Origin: VRUE01 sp963701265
Lineage (GTDB): Bacteria; Actinomycetota; Thermoleophilia; Solirubrobacterales; 70-9
NCBI GenBank assembly: GCA_963701265.1
Contig: OY969581.1
Span: 1,612,001 to 1,676,000, forward strand
Reading direction: 5' to 3'
DNA length: 64,000 bases
This document shows, piece by piece, positions 37,555-45,234 of this stretch. Under the pieces are notes generated by a model, which made no database searches, was not told the DNA's origin, and saw only the letters and a program-made list of their open reading frames with translations. A program made the translations under genes and the position numbers. Position 1 is the first letter of the stretch. Each line of letters begins with the position of its first letter.

Positions 37555-38621
37555 TGGCTCCCTATGCAGGCATCTTTCCGGCCGAACTGACGGCGCTGCG
37601 CAGCGCCGGGCTGATCGGCGGGATCCTCCTCGTCGTCTACGCCGTCGCTCGGCGCCGCTCGTTGCGCAACGCCGACGTGCTGATTCTGCTTGCCGCCGGT
37701 CTTGGCCTGGCGCTGGTCTCGGGGACCGAAATCACCGACAAGCTGCTCTCGGCCTTCTCCTTCGAGAAGGGCAACGGTGGTCGCATCCTAGGCCTCGCCG
37801 TCTTCGCGATCTTCATCCTCTTCCTGCTGATCCTGCGGGCTCTCTCGCAGGGCGCGCGCAACGCGCGTCAGCTCTCGGCGGCGCTCGAGGGCCTCGCCTG
37901 GGAGGAGTTCCGCCAGGCGAAGTTGCCGGAACGCTTTCGGGGCAAGATCGCGATCCTCGTCCCCGCCTACAACGAGGCCGAGAACATCGGCCATGTCCTC
38001 GACCTGATGCCGAGCGAGGTCTGCGGCACGTCAACCTCGGTGCTCGTCGTCGATGACGGCTCTCGCGACGGCACCGGCGACGTCGCCGCCGAGCACGGTG
38101 CCGCCGTTGCCCGCCACGTGACCAACCGCGGCGGTGGCGCGGCGCTGCGCACCGGCTACCGATTGATGGTCGAATCGGGAGCCGAGATCGTCGTCACCCT
38201 CGACGCCGACGGCCAGCACCTGCCCTCCGAGATGGAGCGCCTGGTCAAGCCGGTGCTCGACGGCGAAGTCGACGTCGCCCACGGCTCGCGCGTGCTCGGC
38301 CATGCCGACCGCAACCACTTCGCCCGCGAGCTCGGCATCGTCTTCTTCAACCGCCTCGTCTCGGCGATCACCCGCACCCACGTCACCGACTGCTCCAACG
38401 GCTACCGGGCGGTGCGCACCACGGTGCTGCCCCAGCTGGTCCTGCGCCAGGAGCAGTTCCACACCTCCGAGTTCATGATCGAGGCGATCAAGCGCGGGAT
38501 CCCCGCCCGCGAGGTGCCGATCACGGTCGAGCAGCGCCTGCACGGCCACTCGAAGAAGCCCGCCGTCTTCCGCTACGGGATGGGCTTCGCCAACGCGATC
38601 GTCCGCACCTGGCTGCGCTAG
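37554..38621 (+). CDS. GT2 glycosyltransferase with N-terminal DUF2304-like membrane domain
   Basis: A 355-residue fusion. Residues about 15-110 form two or three helices with LRNADVLILLAAGLGLALV and a loop-helix that resembles DUF2304. Residues about 128-355 are a dolichyl-phosphate-mannose-synthase-type GT2 domain with ILVPAYNEAENIG, LVVDDGSRDGT and the DxD in VTLDADGQHLP. It probably makes a polyprenyl-phosphate sugar used by the GT39-like partner immediately upstream. DUF2304 and GT2 are commonly separate neighbouring genes; a fusion supports their joint action. Confidence 0.8.
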   Translation: MAPYAGIFPAELTALRSAGLIGGILLVVYAVARRRSLRNADVLILLAAGLGLALVSGTEITDKLLSAFSFEKGNGGRILGLAVFAIFILFLLILRALSQGARNARQLSAALEGLAWEEFRQAKLPERFRGKIAILVPAYNEAENIGHVLDLMPSEVCGTSTSVLVVDDGSRDGTGDVAAEHGAAVARHVTNRGGGAALRTGYRLMVESGAEIVVTLDADGQHLPSEMERLVKPVLDGEVDVAHGSRVLGHADRNHFARELGIVFFNRLVSAITRTHVTDCSNGYRAVRTTVLPQLVLRQEQFHTSEFMIEAIKRGIPAREVPITVEQRLHGHSKKPAVFRYGMGFANAIVRTWLR

Positions 38622-40126
38622 CGACGCCCCGGCACCGCAAGCCGTCGCGACCTGATCTCCATTTCATCGGGCAGGAGCGCCCTGAAGGTCGCGCCACCCG
38701 GAAGCCGCAGGGCGAAGCGGGCCCGGCAGTCCCCGTCGAGGCGCTTCGTCATCAGCTGCTTGCCACCGCGGTTCAGCTGCAGCGCCGTGCCGGCCCGCTC
38801 GCCGCACGGCGAGACGCGAGCCGTCAGCTTGACCCACGCCCCTTTCCTCTTGCCATGAAGTCGAAGGTGGGTTTGAGTGGGGTTGCGAACGGAGGGTGCG
38901 ACCCCGCCCGGCTCCTCCCCGATCGCCGCCGGGCGTGGGCAGATGGCAGGGGCCGCGCCTTCGAGCCGGTAGACGGTCCCCGCGCTGGCGGCGACGTAGA
39001 CCCGCCCGCAGGAGTCCTCTCCAAACGAGGTGGGGTTTGCCACGGAGAGTCCCTCGGAGCGATCGTCACTGGCGCGACCGGAGGCGCTCGATGGCAGCAC
39101 GAGCGAGCGGATCTCGCCCTGGCAGTAGTCGGCGTACAGGTAGCGCCCGTAGAGGTCATCGAGGCTGCGGTCCCGGACCACATAGCCGCCGATGAGTGAG
39201 CAGCCGTGCGCGGCGCCTCCACCCGGATCGTCGTGGGGGTAGTCGAAGACCGGGTCGGTGAAGCCCACGGTGGCACATCCGCTGGGGGCACCGGGGTAGG
39301 CGATGAAGCCCTCGCGGCAGTTCCAGCCGTAATTTGCGCCGGCGCCGGAGACCGTCCCCGCCGCGGCGCTGGGAGCCAGGTTGATCTCCTCGCGTTTTTC
39401 CTGGCCGACGTCGGCGATGACCATGTCGCCGCTTGCCCGGTCGAAGGAGAAGCGCCACGGATTGCGCAGCCCGAAGGCCCAGATCTCGTCGCGCCCGGAG
39501 CCGGCGATAAACGGATTTCCGGACGGAATCGTGTAGCTGGGAGTTTGTCCGGGGCGGGGATCGATGCGGATGATCTTGCCGAGCAGCGTCTCGATGTTCT
39601 GGCCGTTGCCGTCCGGATCACCGGCGCCGCCGCCGTCACCGAGCGCGATATAGAGATGCCCGTCGGGCCCGAACTGGAGCTGCCCACCGTTGTGGTTGGG
39701 CCTCAGTGCATGGTCCAGACTGAGGATCGGCTCGCGGATCGTCGCTCCTTCTGGCCCGGGTCGAAACGAGTCGATGTGGACATCGCCTTCAGCGCCGCCC
39801 GCCGCCGGCGTGCCCGTGTAGGCGGCGTAGACCCGGCCCGAGGCGGCGAAGTCCGGCGCGGGAGCAATTGAGCCCAGTCCGCGCTCGGATTCGCAACAGG
39901 TCACCAGGGTGCTGAAATCGAGCAGCTGGCTGGTCCCCACCGGGCCGCTCTCGATCACCCGGCCTTGCCGCTCGCCGACCAGCAGCCGGTCGGGATCAAG
40001 CGGGTCGGAGGTGACGTAGACCGGCAGCGAAAAGGTGCCGATCGGCTCCAGGGTCGCGGCCGCGGACGTACCACCGCACGAGACGATGCCGACAAGCAGA
40101 ACCGCTATCCATACCGAGTGCCGCAC
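38618..40126 (-). CDS. PQQ-dependent sugar dehydrogenase-like (GSDH) lipoprotein
   Basis: About 502 residues. The GTG at 40126 is chosen over a TTG at 40156 because AAAGGGG precedes it and it begins a lipoprotein signal (WIAVLLVGIVSC, lipobox IVSC). The body is a six-bladed propeller of the glucose/sorbosone dehydrogenase type: LPVYVTSDPLDPDRLLVGERQG, GLGSIAPAPDF, LRPNHNGGQLQFGPDGHLYIALGDGG, DEIWAFGLRNPWRFSFDR, IADVGQEKREEIN and GANYGWNCREG. The last 100 residues form an extra domain. It probably oxidises sugars at the outer membrane face with PQQ, but no PQQ synthesis genes are here. Confidence 0.8.
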   Translation of the reverse strand: MRHSVWIAVLLVGIVSCGGTSAAATLEPIGTFSLPVYVTSDPLDPDRLLVGERQGRVIESGPVGTSQLLDFSTLVTCCESERGLGSIAPAPDFAASGRVYAAYTGTPAAGGAEGDVHIDSFRPGPEGATIREPILSLDHALRPNHNGGQLQFGPDGHLYIALGDGGGAGDPDGNGQNIETLLGKIIRIDPRPGQTPSYTIPSGNPFIAGSGRDEIWAFGLRNPWRFSFDRASGDMVIADVGQEKREEINLAPSAAAGTVSGAGANYGWNCREGFIAYPGAPSGCATVGFTDPVFDYPHDDPGGGAAHGCSLIGGYVVRDRSLDDLYGRYLYADYCQGEIRSLVLPSSASGRASDDRSEGLSVANPTSFGEDSCGRVYVAASAGTVYRLEGAAPAICPRPAAIGEEPGGVAPSVRNPTQTHLRLHGKRKGAWVKLTARVSPCGERAGTALQLNRGGKQLMTKRLDGDCRARFALRLPGGATFRALLPDEMEIRSRRLAVPGRR

Positions 40127-40170
40127 CCAACCCCTTTGTCGCTGACTTCTGGTCAATACCCGTACCCCGG

Positions 40171-40455
40171 CTAATCAACGCCCGGATGCCGCACCGCAGC
40201 GGGATCGGGCAGGTAGAGGTCGGCGCCGCAGCGCGGGCAGACCTGGACGTAGAGCTTCAGCGCCTTGTGGCAGGTCGGGCACTGGCGTTCGGGTTCGTCC
40301 TTCTCGCGACGGTAGAGGATCACCGCGATCAGACCCAGCGGTGGCAACACGGTGCCGATCACGAGCCAGAGCCAGAAGGAGCTGCCCTTGGCCCTGCCGA
40401 TGATCGCCGTCGCTAGTCCGAAGGAGAAGGCAATGAAGAGGTACTCGAATCCCAT
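40171..40455 (-). CDS. Small membrane protein with C-terminal zinc ribbon
   Basis: 94 residues: two hydrophobic segments (YLFIAFSFGLATAIIG and WLWLVIGTVLPPLGLIAVIL) then a cytosolic four-cysteine ribbon CPTCHKALKLYVQVCPRCG. The ATG at 40455 lies inside the end of the NDH-2 gene (43-base overlap). Function unknown; zinc-ribbon membrane proteins of this size are often annotated only as hypothetical. Confidence 0.6.
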   Translation of the reverse strand: MGFEYLFIAFSFGLATAIIGRAKGSSFWLWLVIGTVLPPLGLIAVILYRREKDEPERQCPTCHKALKLYVQVCPRCGADLYLPDPAAVRHPGVD

Positions 40456-41738
40456 GGCCCTATTGTCGCCTCCAGCGGCTTCGGGTGCCCGATCGAGCCG
40501 ACCTCGGAGATGTCGCGCCGGAAGGGCAGGCTCGCGGTCCAATCGATCACCGCGCGGGCCTTGCGAGCCGCACCGGGAATCTGGCTCATGTGGTAGGTCC
40601 GGGCCATCCACCAGGCCGGGAAGCCGCGGAAGGTGCGGCCGCCGACCTTGCCCACCGCCTTGTAGCGACCGAGGTTGACGAAGGCGGCGCTGCCCTTGTA
40701 GTCGAAGGGACGGGCGCTGCCGATGCCCAGCTCGGCAGCAATGTTGCGGGCAGCGACCGGGCCCTGGCGGACCGCGTGCTGAGCGGTCGGCGGGCAGAGA
40801 CCACCGCGCGGGTCGGGCGCCGCGGCACAGTCGCCGATCGACCAGACCGAGTCGAGGCCCTTGACACGCAGGTACTCGTCGACCGGCACCCGCCCACGCT
40901 CATCCAGCGGCAGCGAGAGCTGGCGCAGGCTTGGGTGCGGAGCGACGCCGGCGGTCCAGACGACGGTGCGGGTGGGCAGCGTCTCGCCAGTGGCGATGCG
41001 GGCACTGTCGGCCCGCACCTCCTCCAGGGTCGTGCCGAGGCGGACGTCGATGCCGCGGCCGCGCAGCTCGCGCAGGGCGTAGTCGGCGAGCTCGGCGTCG
41101 ATCTCGGGCAGCACCCGGTTGGAGGCCTCGACCAGGACCCAGCGCATCCCGTGCAACCGTGCCCGCGGGTAGCTCTCGATCGCGTCGGCGGCGAAGTCCT
41201 GCAGCTCGGCGAGTGCCTCGAGCCCGGCGTAGCCGCCACCGACGAAGACATAGGTGAGCAGCTCCTCGCGCCGGGCCGCATCCTCGGTCGCGTTGGCGGC
41301 CTCGAGCGTCTCGATCACGTGGTTGCGCAGCCAGATCGCATCGGCCAGGCTCTTGAACCCGATCGCGTGCTCGGAGAGACCCGGCACCGGCAGCACGCGC
41401 GAGACCGAGCCGAGCGAGATCAGCAGCTGGTCGTAGGGCAGCTGCTCGACGTCGCCCTCGCGGGTGCGCAGCTCAACCGTCTTGGCGACCGGATCGTGGC
41501 CGGAGATCGAGCCGAGGCGCAGATAGGTCCGACTGAGGATCTCGCGCAGCGGCGTGACCACGTGGCGCGGCTCCAGCGTGCCCGCCGCGGCCTCCGGCAG
41601 GAACGGCGTGTAGAGCATGAAGTTGGCGTCGTTGACCAAGACCAGCCGAGTCGACTGCTGCGGCATGATCCGCTCCAGCTCCCGCGCAGCCATCGCTCCG
41701 CCAAATCCTCCACCGGCGATGACTACGTTCCAGGCCAT
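40413..41738 (-). CDS. Type II NADH dehydrogenase-like FAD oxidoreductase
   Basis: A 441-residue membrane-associated flavoprotein that probably passes electrons from NADH to menaquinone without proton pumping. FAD motif VIAGGGFGGAMAA is at 6-18, the NAD motif YVFVGGGYAGLEALAEL at about 163-179, and VWSIGDCAAAPDPRGG plus PPTAQHAVRQG match NDH-2. The C-terminal WWMARTYHMSQIPG segment could be the membrane anchor. The last 14 codons overlap the zinc-ribbon gene. TAAGTT ends 6 bases before the ATG and there is no ribosome-binding site, which suggests a leaderless mRNA. Confidence 0.85.
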   Translation of the reverse strand: MAWNVVIAGGGFGGAMAARELERIMPQQSTRLVLVNDANFMLYTPFLPEAAAGTLEPRHVVTPLREILSRTYLRLGSISGHDPVAKTVELRTREGDVEQLPYDQLLISLGSVSRVLPVPGLSEHAIGFKSLADAIWLRNHVIETLEAANATEDAARREELLTYVFVGGGYAGLEALAELQDFAADAIESYPRARLHGMRWVLVEASNRVLPEIDAELADYALRELRGRGIDVRLGTTLEEVRADSARIATGETLPTRTVVWTAGVAPHPSLRQLSLPLDERGRVPVDEYLRVKGLDSVWSIGDCAAAPDPRGGLCPPTAQHAVRQGPVAARNIAAELGIGSARPFDYKGSAAFVNLGRYKAVGKVGGRTFRGFPAWWMARTYHMSQIPGAARKARAVIDWTASLPFRRDISEVGSIGHPKPLEATIGPWDSSTSSLPSPSD

Positions 41739-41749
41739 ACGGTCAACTT

Positions 41750-41780
41750 AGCACTTTGTAACAACATGTTACAAAGTGCT
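41750..41780. promoter_or_regulatory. Perfect 14-bp palindrome in the NDH-2 promoter
   Basis: AGCACTTTGTAACA (41750-41763) and TGTTACAAAGTGCT (41767-41780) flank ACA. The inner half-sites TTGTAAC/GTTACAA resemble, but are not identical to, Rex-type redox operators (TTGTGAA/TTCACAA). The palindrome starts 12 bases before the NDH-2 start codon, so a bound protein would block transcription. It abuts and shares 5 bases with the left direct repeat of the mobile element. Confidence 0.5.
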
Positions 41781-41842
41781 GGATCGCACGATTGTGTACT
41801 TGACGCAGGGTAGGAATCCGTCGCCGTTTGCCCCTACCTTCG

Positions 41843-41906
41843 CCTGACCTACAAAGCGGCCGGGGCGGCGCGCTAACGCCCCCCGGCCTGGCACCGAAAG
41901 GTCAGG
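41843..41906 (+). promoter_or_regulatory. Nested hairpin in the 5' leader of the element's first gene
   Basis: CCTGACCT (41843-41850) pairs with AGGTCAGG (41899-41906), and inside it GGCCGGGGCG (41858-41867) pairs with CGCCCCCCGGCC (41877-41888) apart from two unpaired bases. It ends 7 bases before the ATG at 41914. It may limit expression of the HTH genes or terminate outside transcription entering the element. Confidence 0.45.
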
Positions 41907-41913
41907 CCTTCCG

Positions 41914-42150
41914 ATGCAGGAAAAGAGTTCTCCGCAGGACGCCGAGCGCCTGCAACGAGCCGTACTCGCGCTTGCGCTTGATCGGCACCCCAAGCGCGTT
42001 CACCGCAAGGAGTTCAAGGCCGAGCTAGGCGATACCCCTGAGGTTGGGGCGGCCATCGGCCATCTCGTTCGTGCTCGACTGCTGCGTTGGGAGGACGAAG
42101 AGCTTTCGCTGACCGTTCCCGCCCTCGTCTTCGAGAGGTTGGGGCTGTGA
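41914..42150 (+). CDS. Small winged-helix-like protein in the mobile element
   Basis: 78 residues, charged and helical, with a pattern (HRKEFKAELG, EVGAAIGHLVRARLLRWEDEELSLTVPALVFERLGL) that reads like a small winged helix. Not assigned to a named family. The stop overlaps the GTG of the next HTH gene (GTGA), so the pair is co-translated. Confidence 0.5.
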   Translation: MQEKSSPQDAERLQRAVLALALDRHPKRVHRKEFKAELGDTPEVGAAIGHLVRARLLRWEDEELSLTVPALVFERLGL

Positions 42151-42404
42151 GCGTCGCAGAGCAGTTCGGCGCGAATCTGGCCCGTATCCGCAAGCGGGCC
42201 GACATGTCGCAGGAGACCTTGGCCTGGGGCGCGTCTCTTCATCGCACTGAGATCAGTCACCTGGAGCGGGGCCTACGCGTGGCGCGTGTGGACACGGTGG
42301 CCAAGCTCGCAGGGGCGCTCGAAGTCGATCCGGGCGACTTCTTCAAAGGGATCGTCTGGGAGCCCGGTGACATACGACTCGGGGGGTTTCGAGAAAGCCG
42401 CTAG
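42147..42404 (+). CDS. XRE-family HTH regulator in the mobile element
   Basis: 85 residues from a GTG overlapping the previous stop. A complete Cro/CI-type HTH: FGANLARIRKRADMSQETLAWGASLHRTEISHLERGLRVARVDTVAKLAGALEVDPGDFF. No effector domain. Such single-domain repressors often control mobile elements or restriction systems. It may repress the leader at 41776-41913 or the passenger genes. The alternative start further upstream lies inside the previous gene. Confidence 0.75.
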   Translation: MSVAEQFGANLARIRKRADMSQETLAWGASLHRTEISHLERGLRVARVDTVAKLAGALEVDPGDFFKGIVWEPGDIRLGGFRESR

Positions 42405-42463
42405 AGCTTGAGAATCCATGGAGGTGCAGCCCCAATGGGTCATTCAATAGTTAGTCTCGACCC

Positions 42464-43045
42464 GTGCGGAGAATCATCGCGGGGAGCATTCCTTTGATTG
42501 CGAGCGTCGTCATCCCGGCGACCTTCCAGGGAACCGTCTATCTGATCGTTCTTTGGCTACTCATGGGGCTGGCGGGTCTCGCTCTGATCATCACCTCCGA
42601 GCCTGTCAAGCAACCGCTGATCGCCGCATTGAAACGTCAGCTTGAAATTCCCAACGCGCTACCACCGCTCACCACAAACGGCGATACAGGAGATCCGGAC
42701 CCTGACACCTTGCGTCGGTTGGCTCTATCTGAAATTGGCGAGGAGTTGGAGGCTGCAAAAGGCGTCCTGAATGGCCCGCAGATGAGTCGATTCTTCGTGA
42801 CGCACGAGTTGGCGACCTTCAAGTGGGAGAGATATGGGCCTGTCCTGGCTGCGGCCGATACCAGCCTTCATAAAGAAGTCCGTCCCGCCTACCGGGCAAT
42901 GGATGCAGTGAACAATCGCGGAATACAGCGAGGCTTGGTCGCGGGAGGCGAACAGACGACGCTGCTGGACTCAACGCTCATAGACGAAGCACGAGAGGCT
43001 GTTGAGGCCGCCCTCTCGGCACTAGATTCCGGCATCGCTAACTAG
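42464..43045 (+). CDS. Passenger membrane protein of unknown function (193 aa)
   Basis: GTG start. Two hydrophobic segments (about 3-22, IIAGSIPLIASVVIPATF, and 24-44, VYLIVLWLLMGLAGLALIIT) are followed by a soluble helical domain of about 145 residues with little similarity that I recognise (SEIGEELEAAKGVLNGPQ, FKWERYGPVLAAADTSLHKEV). Codon use is less GC3-biased than in host genes. Its 3' end overlaps the transposase 3' end by 4 bases. No function is assigned. Confidence 0.55.
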   Translation: MRRIIAGSIPLIASVVIPATFQGTVYLIVLWLLMGLAGLALIITSEPVKQPLIAALKRQLEIPNALPPLTTNGDTGDPDPDTLRRLALSEIGEELEAAKGVLNGPQMSRFFVTHELATFKWERYGPVLAAADTSLHKEVRPAYRAMDAVNNRGIQRGLVAGGEQTTLLDSTLIDEAREAVEAALSALDSGIAN

Positions 43046-43947
43046 CCCTTCTCTGCTGCCACCAACTCCGCATAGGGCAGCGTGTCGCCCGCGATCATCC
43101 GCAGGAGCGTGTCGCGGAATAGGAATGCGTTGTTGCGGTTGTTGAACCGGAAGGCCATCTCGTCTAGGTAGGCCGGCAGGTGCTTTGCCGACAGCTGGTG
43201 GTAGCTGCCAACGACCCCGCGCTTGAACAGGCTCCAGACGCCCTCAATGGTGTTCGTGTGAACGATGCCGCGAACCCATTCTTCGCGGCGGTGATCGACT
43301 TTCTCGTGAGCCGTGTTGGAATCGGTCATATCTCCCCACGAGCTATCGGAGTCCGTGAAGATCATTTCCGCCCTGCCGTCCACATGGGTTTTGACGAAGC
43401 TTTGGTAGGAGGCTTTGGACTCTTGACCCGGCCCCTCGCGGACTTCGAGCCGGACCTCGCCGCCACGGGCGACAGCGCCCAGGATCATCTTCTTGTGGTC
43501 CCGCCATTTACCACCGGACCCCCTGCGACGACCGCCGAGCCAGGTCTCGTCAACCTCCACGATCCCCTTGAGCGGGACCGGCGAGTCGTCCTCCATCGCG
43601 GAGCGCACTCGGTGGCCGAGATACCAGGCGGTCTTGTAGCTGACACCCAACGTGCGCTGAAGCTGCTTGGCGCTGATGCCCTTCTTGGACTCGCCGATCA
43701 GATAGATCGCGAGGAACCACTTCCAGAGAGGAAGATGGGAGTCGTGAAACACCGTCCCCGCCGTAACCGAGAATTGGTAGCGGCATGAAGGCTCGTTGCA
43801 CTCCCACTGGTTGCGCTTCTGGATTTTCGAGATCGAGTTCCCGCCGCAGCGCGGACAGCGCACGCCGTTGGGCCAGCGCAGGTCTTCGAGGTATTCCCGG
43901 CACTTATCCTCAGAGTGGAACTGCTCGATCAGATCAGGGAGGTTCAT
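43042..43947 (-). CDS. IS1595-family (ISXO2-like) transposase
   Basis: 301 residues from MNLPDLIEQF. An N-terminal zinc finger (CPRCGGNSISKIQKRNQWECNEPSC) is followed by the ISXO2 catalytic domain: VEVDETWLGG with the first Asp, FTDSDSSWGDM with the second, and HTNTIEGVWSLFKRGVVGSYHQLSAKHL, then FRFNNRN. No frameshift or stop is seen, so it looks intact. It acts on the terminal inverted repeats of its element. Start codons of this gene and of the plus-strand 42-codon gene are only one base apart. Confidence 0.92.
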   Translation of the reverse strand: MNLPDLIEQFHSEDKCREYLEDLRWPNGVRCPRCGGNSISKIQKRNQWECNEPSCRYQFSVTAGTVFHDSHLPLWKWFLAIYLIGESKKGISAKQLQRTLGVSYKTAWYLGHRVRSAMEDDSPVPLKGIVEVDETWLGGRRRGSGGKWRDHKKMILGAVARGGEVRLEVREGPGQESKASYQSFVKTHVDGRAEMIFTDSDSSWGDMTDSNTAHEKVDHRREEWVRGIVHTNTIEGVWSLFKRGVVGSYHQLSAKHLPAYLDEMAFRFNNRNNAFLFRDTLLRMIAGDTLPYAELVAAEKG

Positions 43948-43948
43948 A

Positions 43949-44077
43949 GTGCCCCGCCGCAAGAAGAAAGCTCGCGAGCTGACCGACGAGGACGTGATGA
44001 AGAAATTGTTCCCGAAAAAGGTCCGCGAGGCTGCGAAGAAAACCGCGCTAGAAAGCCGAAATCCATCCTCTAAATAG
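43949..44077 (+). CDS. Small basic protein (42 aa) divergent from the transposase
   Basis: A GTG preceded by GGGAGG (43937-43942) opens a 42-codon frame encoding a very basic peptide (PRRKKKARELTDEDV, KKLFPKKVREAAKK). The pattern is protein-like and the ribosome-binding site lies inside the transposase's 5' coding region. Transposase helper, antisense effect or unrelated small protein are all possible. Confidence 0.5.
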   Translation: MPRRKKKARELTDEDVMKKLFPKKVREAAKKTALESRNPSSK

Positions 44078-44106
44078 TATCTAGAGGGTCGGACACCCTG
44101 TAAGAA

Positions 44107-45234
44107 CTAGATAGATTTTCGCGCTAAAGCAAGTCCCTCGAGCCAGGCTTCGACTTCTCGTCTCGGCCCGCTCCGTTCGAAGTTGGCCAAGGCGAGCGTC
44201 TTTTCCGCATCGGAGCGAGTGTCGGCTTTGGCTTCGCGCTCACGCTTCTCCTTGGCTTCCCGCTCCATCTCAAAGTGCTTTTTGACTCCATCGCGAAGGT
44301 CAGTGGCCAGCGCCGGGTGGCGAGCCTCAAGCAAGTCCATAGAGCGCTGTCTGAAGGCGTCGGCCTTTTCTTGCCACTCGGCCGGTGGGCCGCCGCCCTT
44401 GATCTTTGACACCCAGTTCAACCTCTCGGGCTGAACTGGGGTCGAAAGTTCGGCCACAAGCTCTTTGCCCTCACGGATAAGCGAGTCGAGCTGCCCGGCT
44501 AGGTTCGCAGGAGGCGGGGCACCAGGAGCGCGGAAGTGATCGTAATCAAGGAATTTGGTCGCCAGGCTGCGACGCCGTATCTCTCGCGCCGCCAGAAACT
44601 CCTCCTCGTTAACTCGGATCGAGCTAGGCGTGAGGTTCCGTGCGAGGTCGGCGAGGAACTTCTCCTCGGCTTCCAGGCGAATCATCGCGTCGCTACCTAC
44701 GCTCGCCGCCCTAAAGGCGGCCCGCTGCCCAGAGCCGAGAGTCTTGCCGACGAAGTCGGTGGTCTTCTCCCGCCAATCGGGGATTGCCTCTTCTAGCTCC
44801 GGGGTCAGATAAGGCCACTCGTCCCAAAGCTGCCTCTTTAGCTCCACCGTCTCTTCGAGGGCAAGGGCTACCTCACCTTCAGCGGCGACGAAGACAGCGT
44901 TCGCTTCTTTCTGTGTGGCATGCCGCCTCACGGCTGCCCCTATCGCTGCGCCGCCGTAGATGCGATTTCCCTGATTGGCCCTGGGGGGATCGTTGTCCTG
45001 AGACTTCCCCCGAGGGGTGGTCGCCAAGTTTTCCTGGTCAGCGCCTTCCTTACGCCGGTGAATCTCAACCCAAAAGACAACGCCGGCAGCTAGCAGCAGT
45101 GCAGCGAGTACGTACCAACCGACGTAAGTCACCACTTTGTGACCTCCGCCATAGGACAGGGCGATGCCGTTACCAAGTGCTAGGCCACCCCCGCCAAGCA
45201 AGGCACCCCGAAAGATCTGGAGAAGCAACAGCAC
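44107..45234 (-). CDS. Passenger membrane/coiled-coil protein of unknown function (375 aa)
   Basis: GTG start. Two hydrophobic segments (about 3-28 and 35-56) then a long charged, mostly alpha-helical cytosolic part of 310 residues with coiled-coil character (KHFEMEREAKEKREREAKADTRSDAEKTLALANFERS at the end). No catalytic motif recognised. Its layout parallels that of the other passenger gene (TM hairpin plus helical domain). It is the terminal gene at the right end of the mobile element, with its start 31 bases inside the right inverted repeat. Confidence 0.55.
   Translation of the reverse strand: MLLLLQIFRGALLGGGGLALGNGIALSYGGGHKVVTYVGWYVLAALLLAAGVVFWVEIHRRKEGADQENLATTPRGKSQDNDPPRANQGNRIYGGAAIGAAVRRHATQKEANAVFVAAEGEVALALEETVELKRQLWDEWPYLTPELEEAIPDWREKTTDFVGKTLGSGQRAAFRAASVGSDAMIRLEAEEKFLADLARNLTPSSIRVNEEEFLAAREIRRRSLATKFLDYDHFRAPGAPPPANLAGQLDSLIREGKELVAELSTPVQPERLNWVSKIKGGGPPAEWQEKADAFRQRSMDLLEARHPALATDLRDGVKKHFEMEREAKEKREREAKADTRSDAEKTLALANFERSGPRREVEAWLEGLALARKSI

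Noticed and set aside
41750..41780. Palindrome as the true left end of the mobile element
   Set aside because: No matching copy is found at the right end, whereas the inverted repeats at 41790-41810 and 45266-45286 match each other at 20 of 21 positions.
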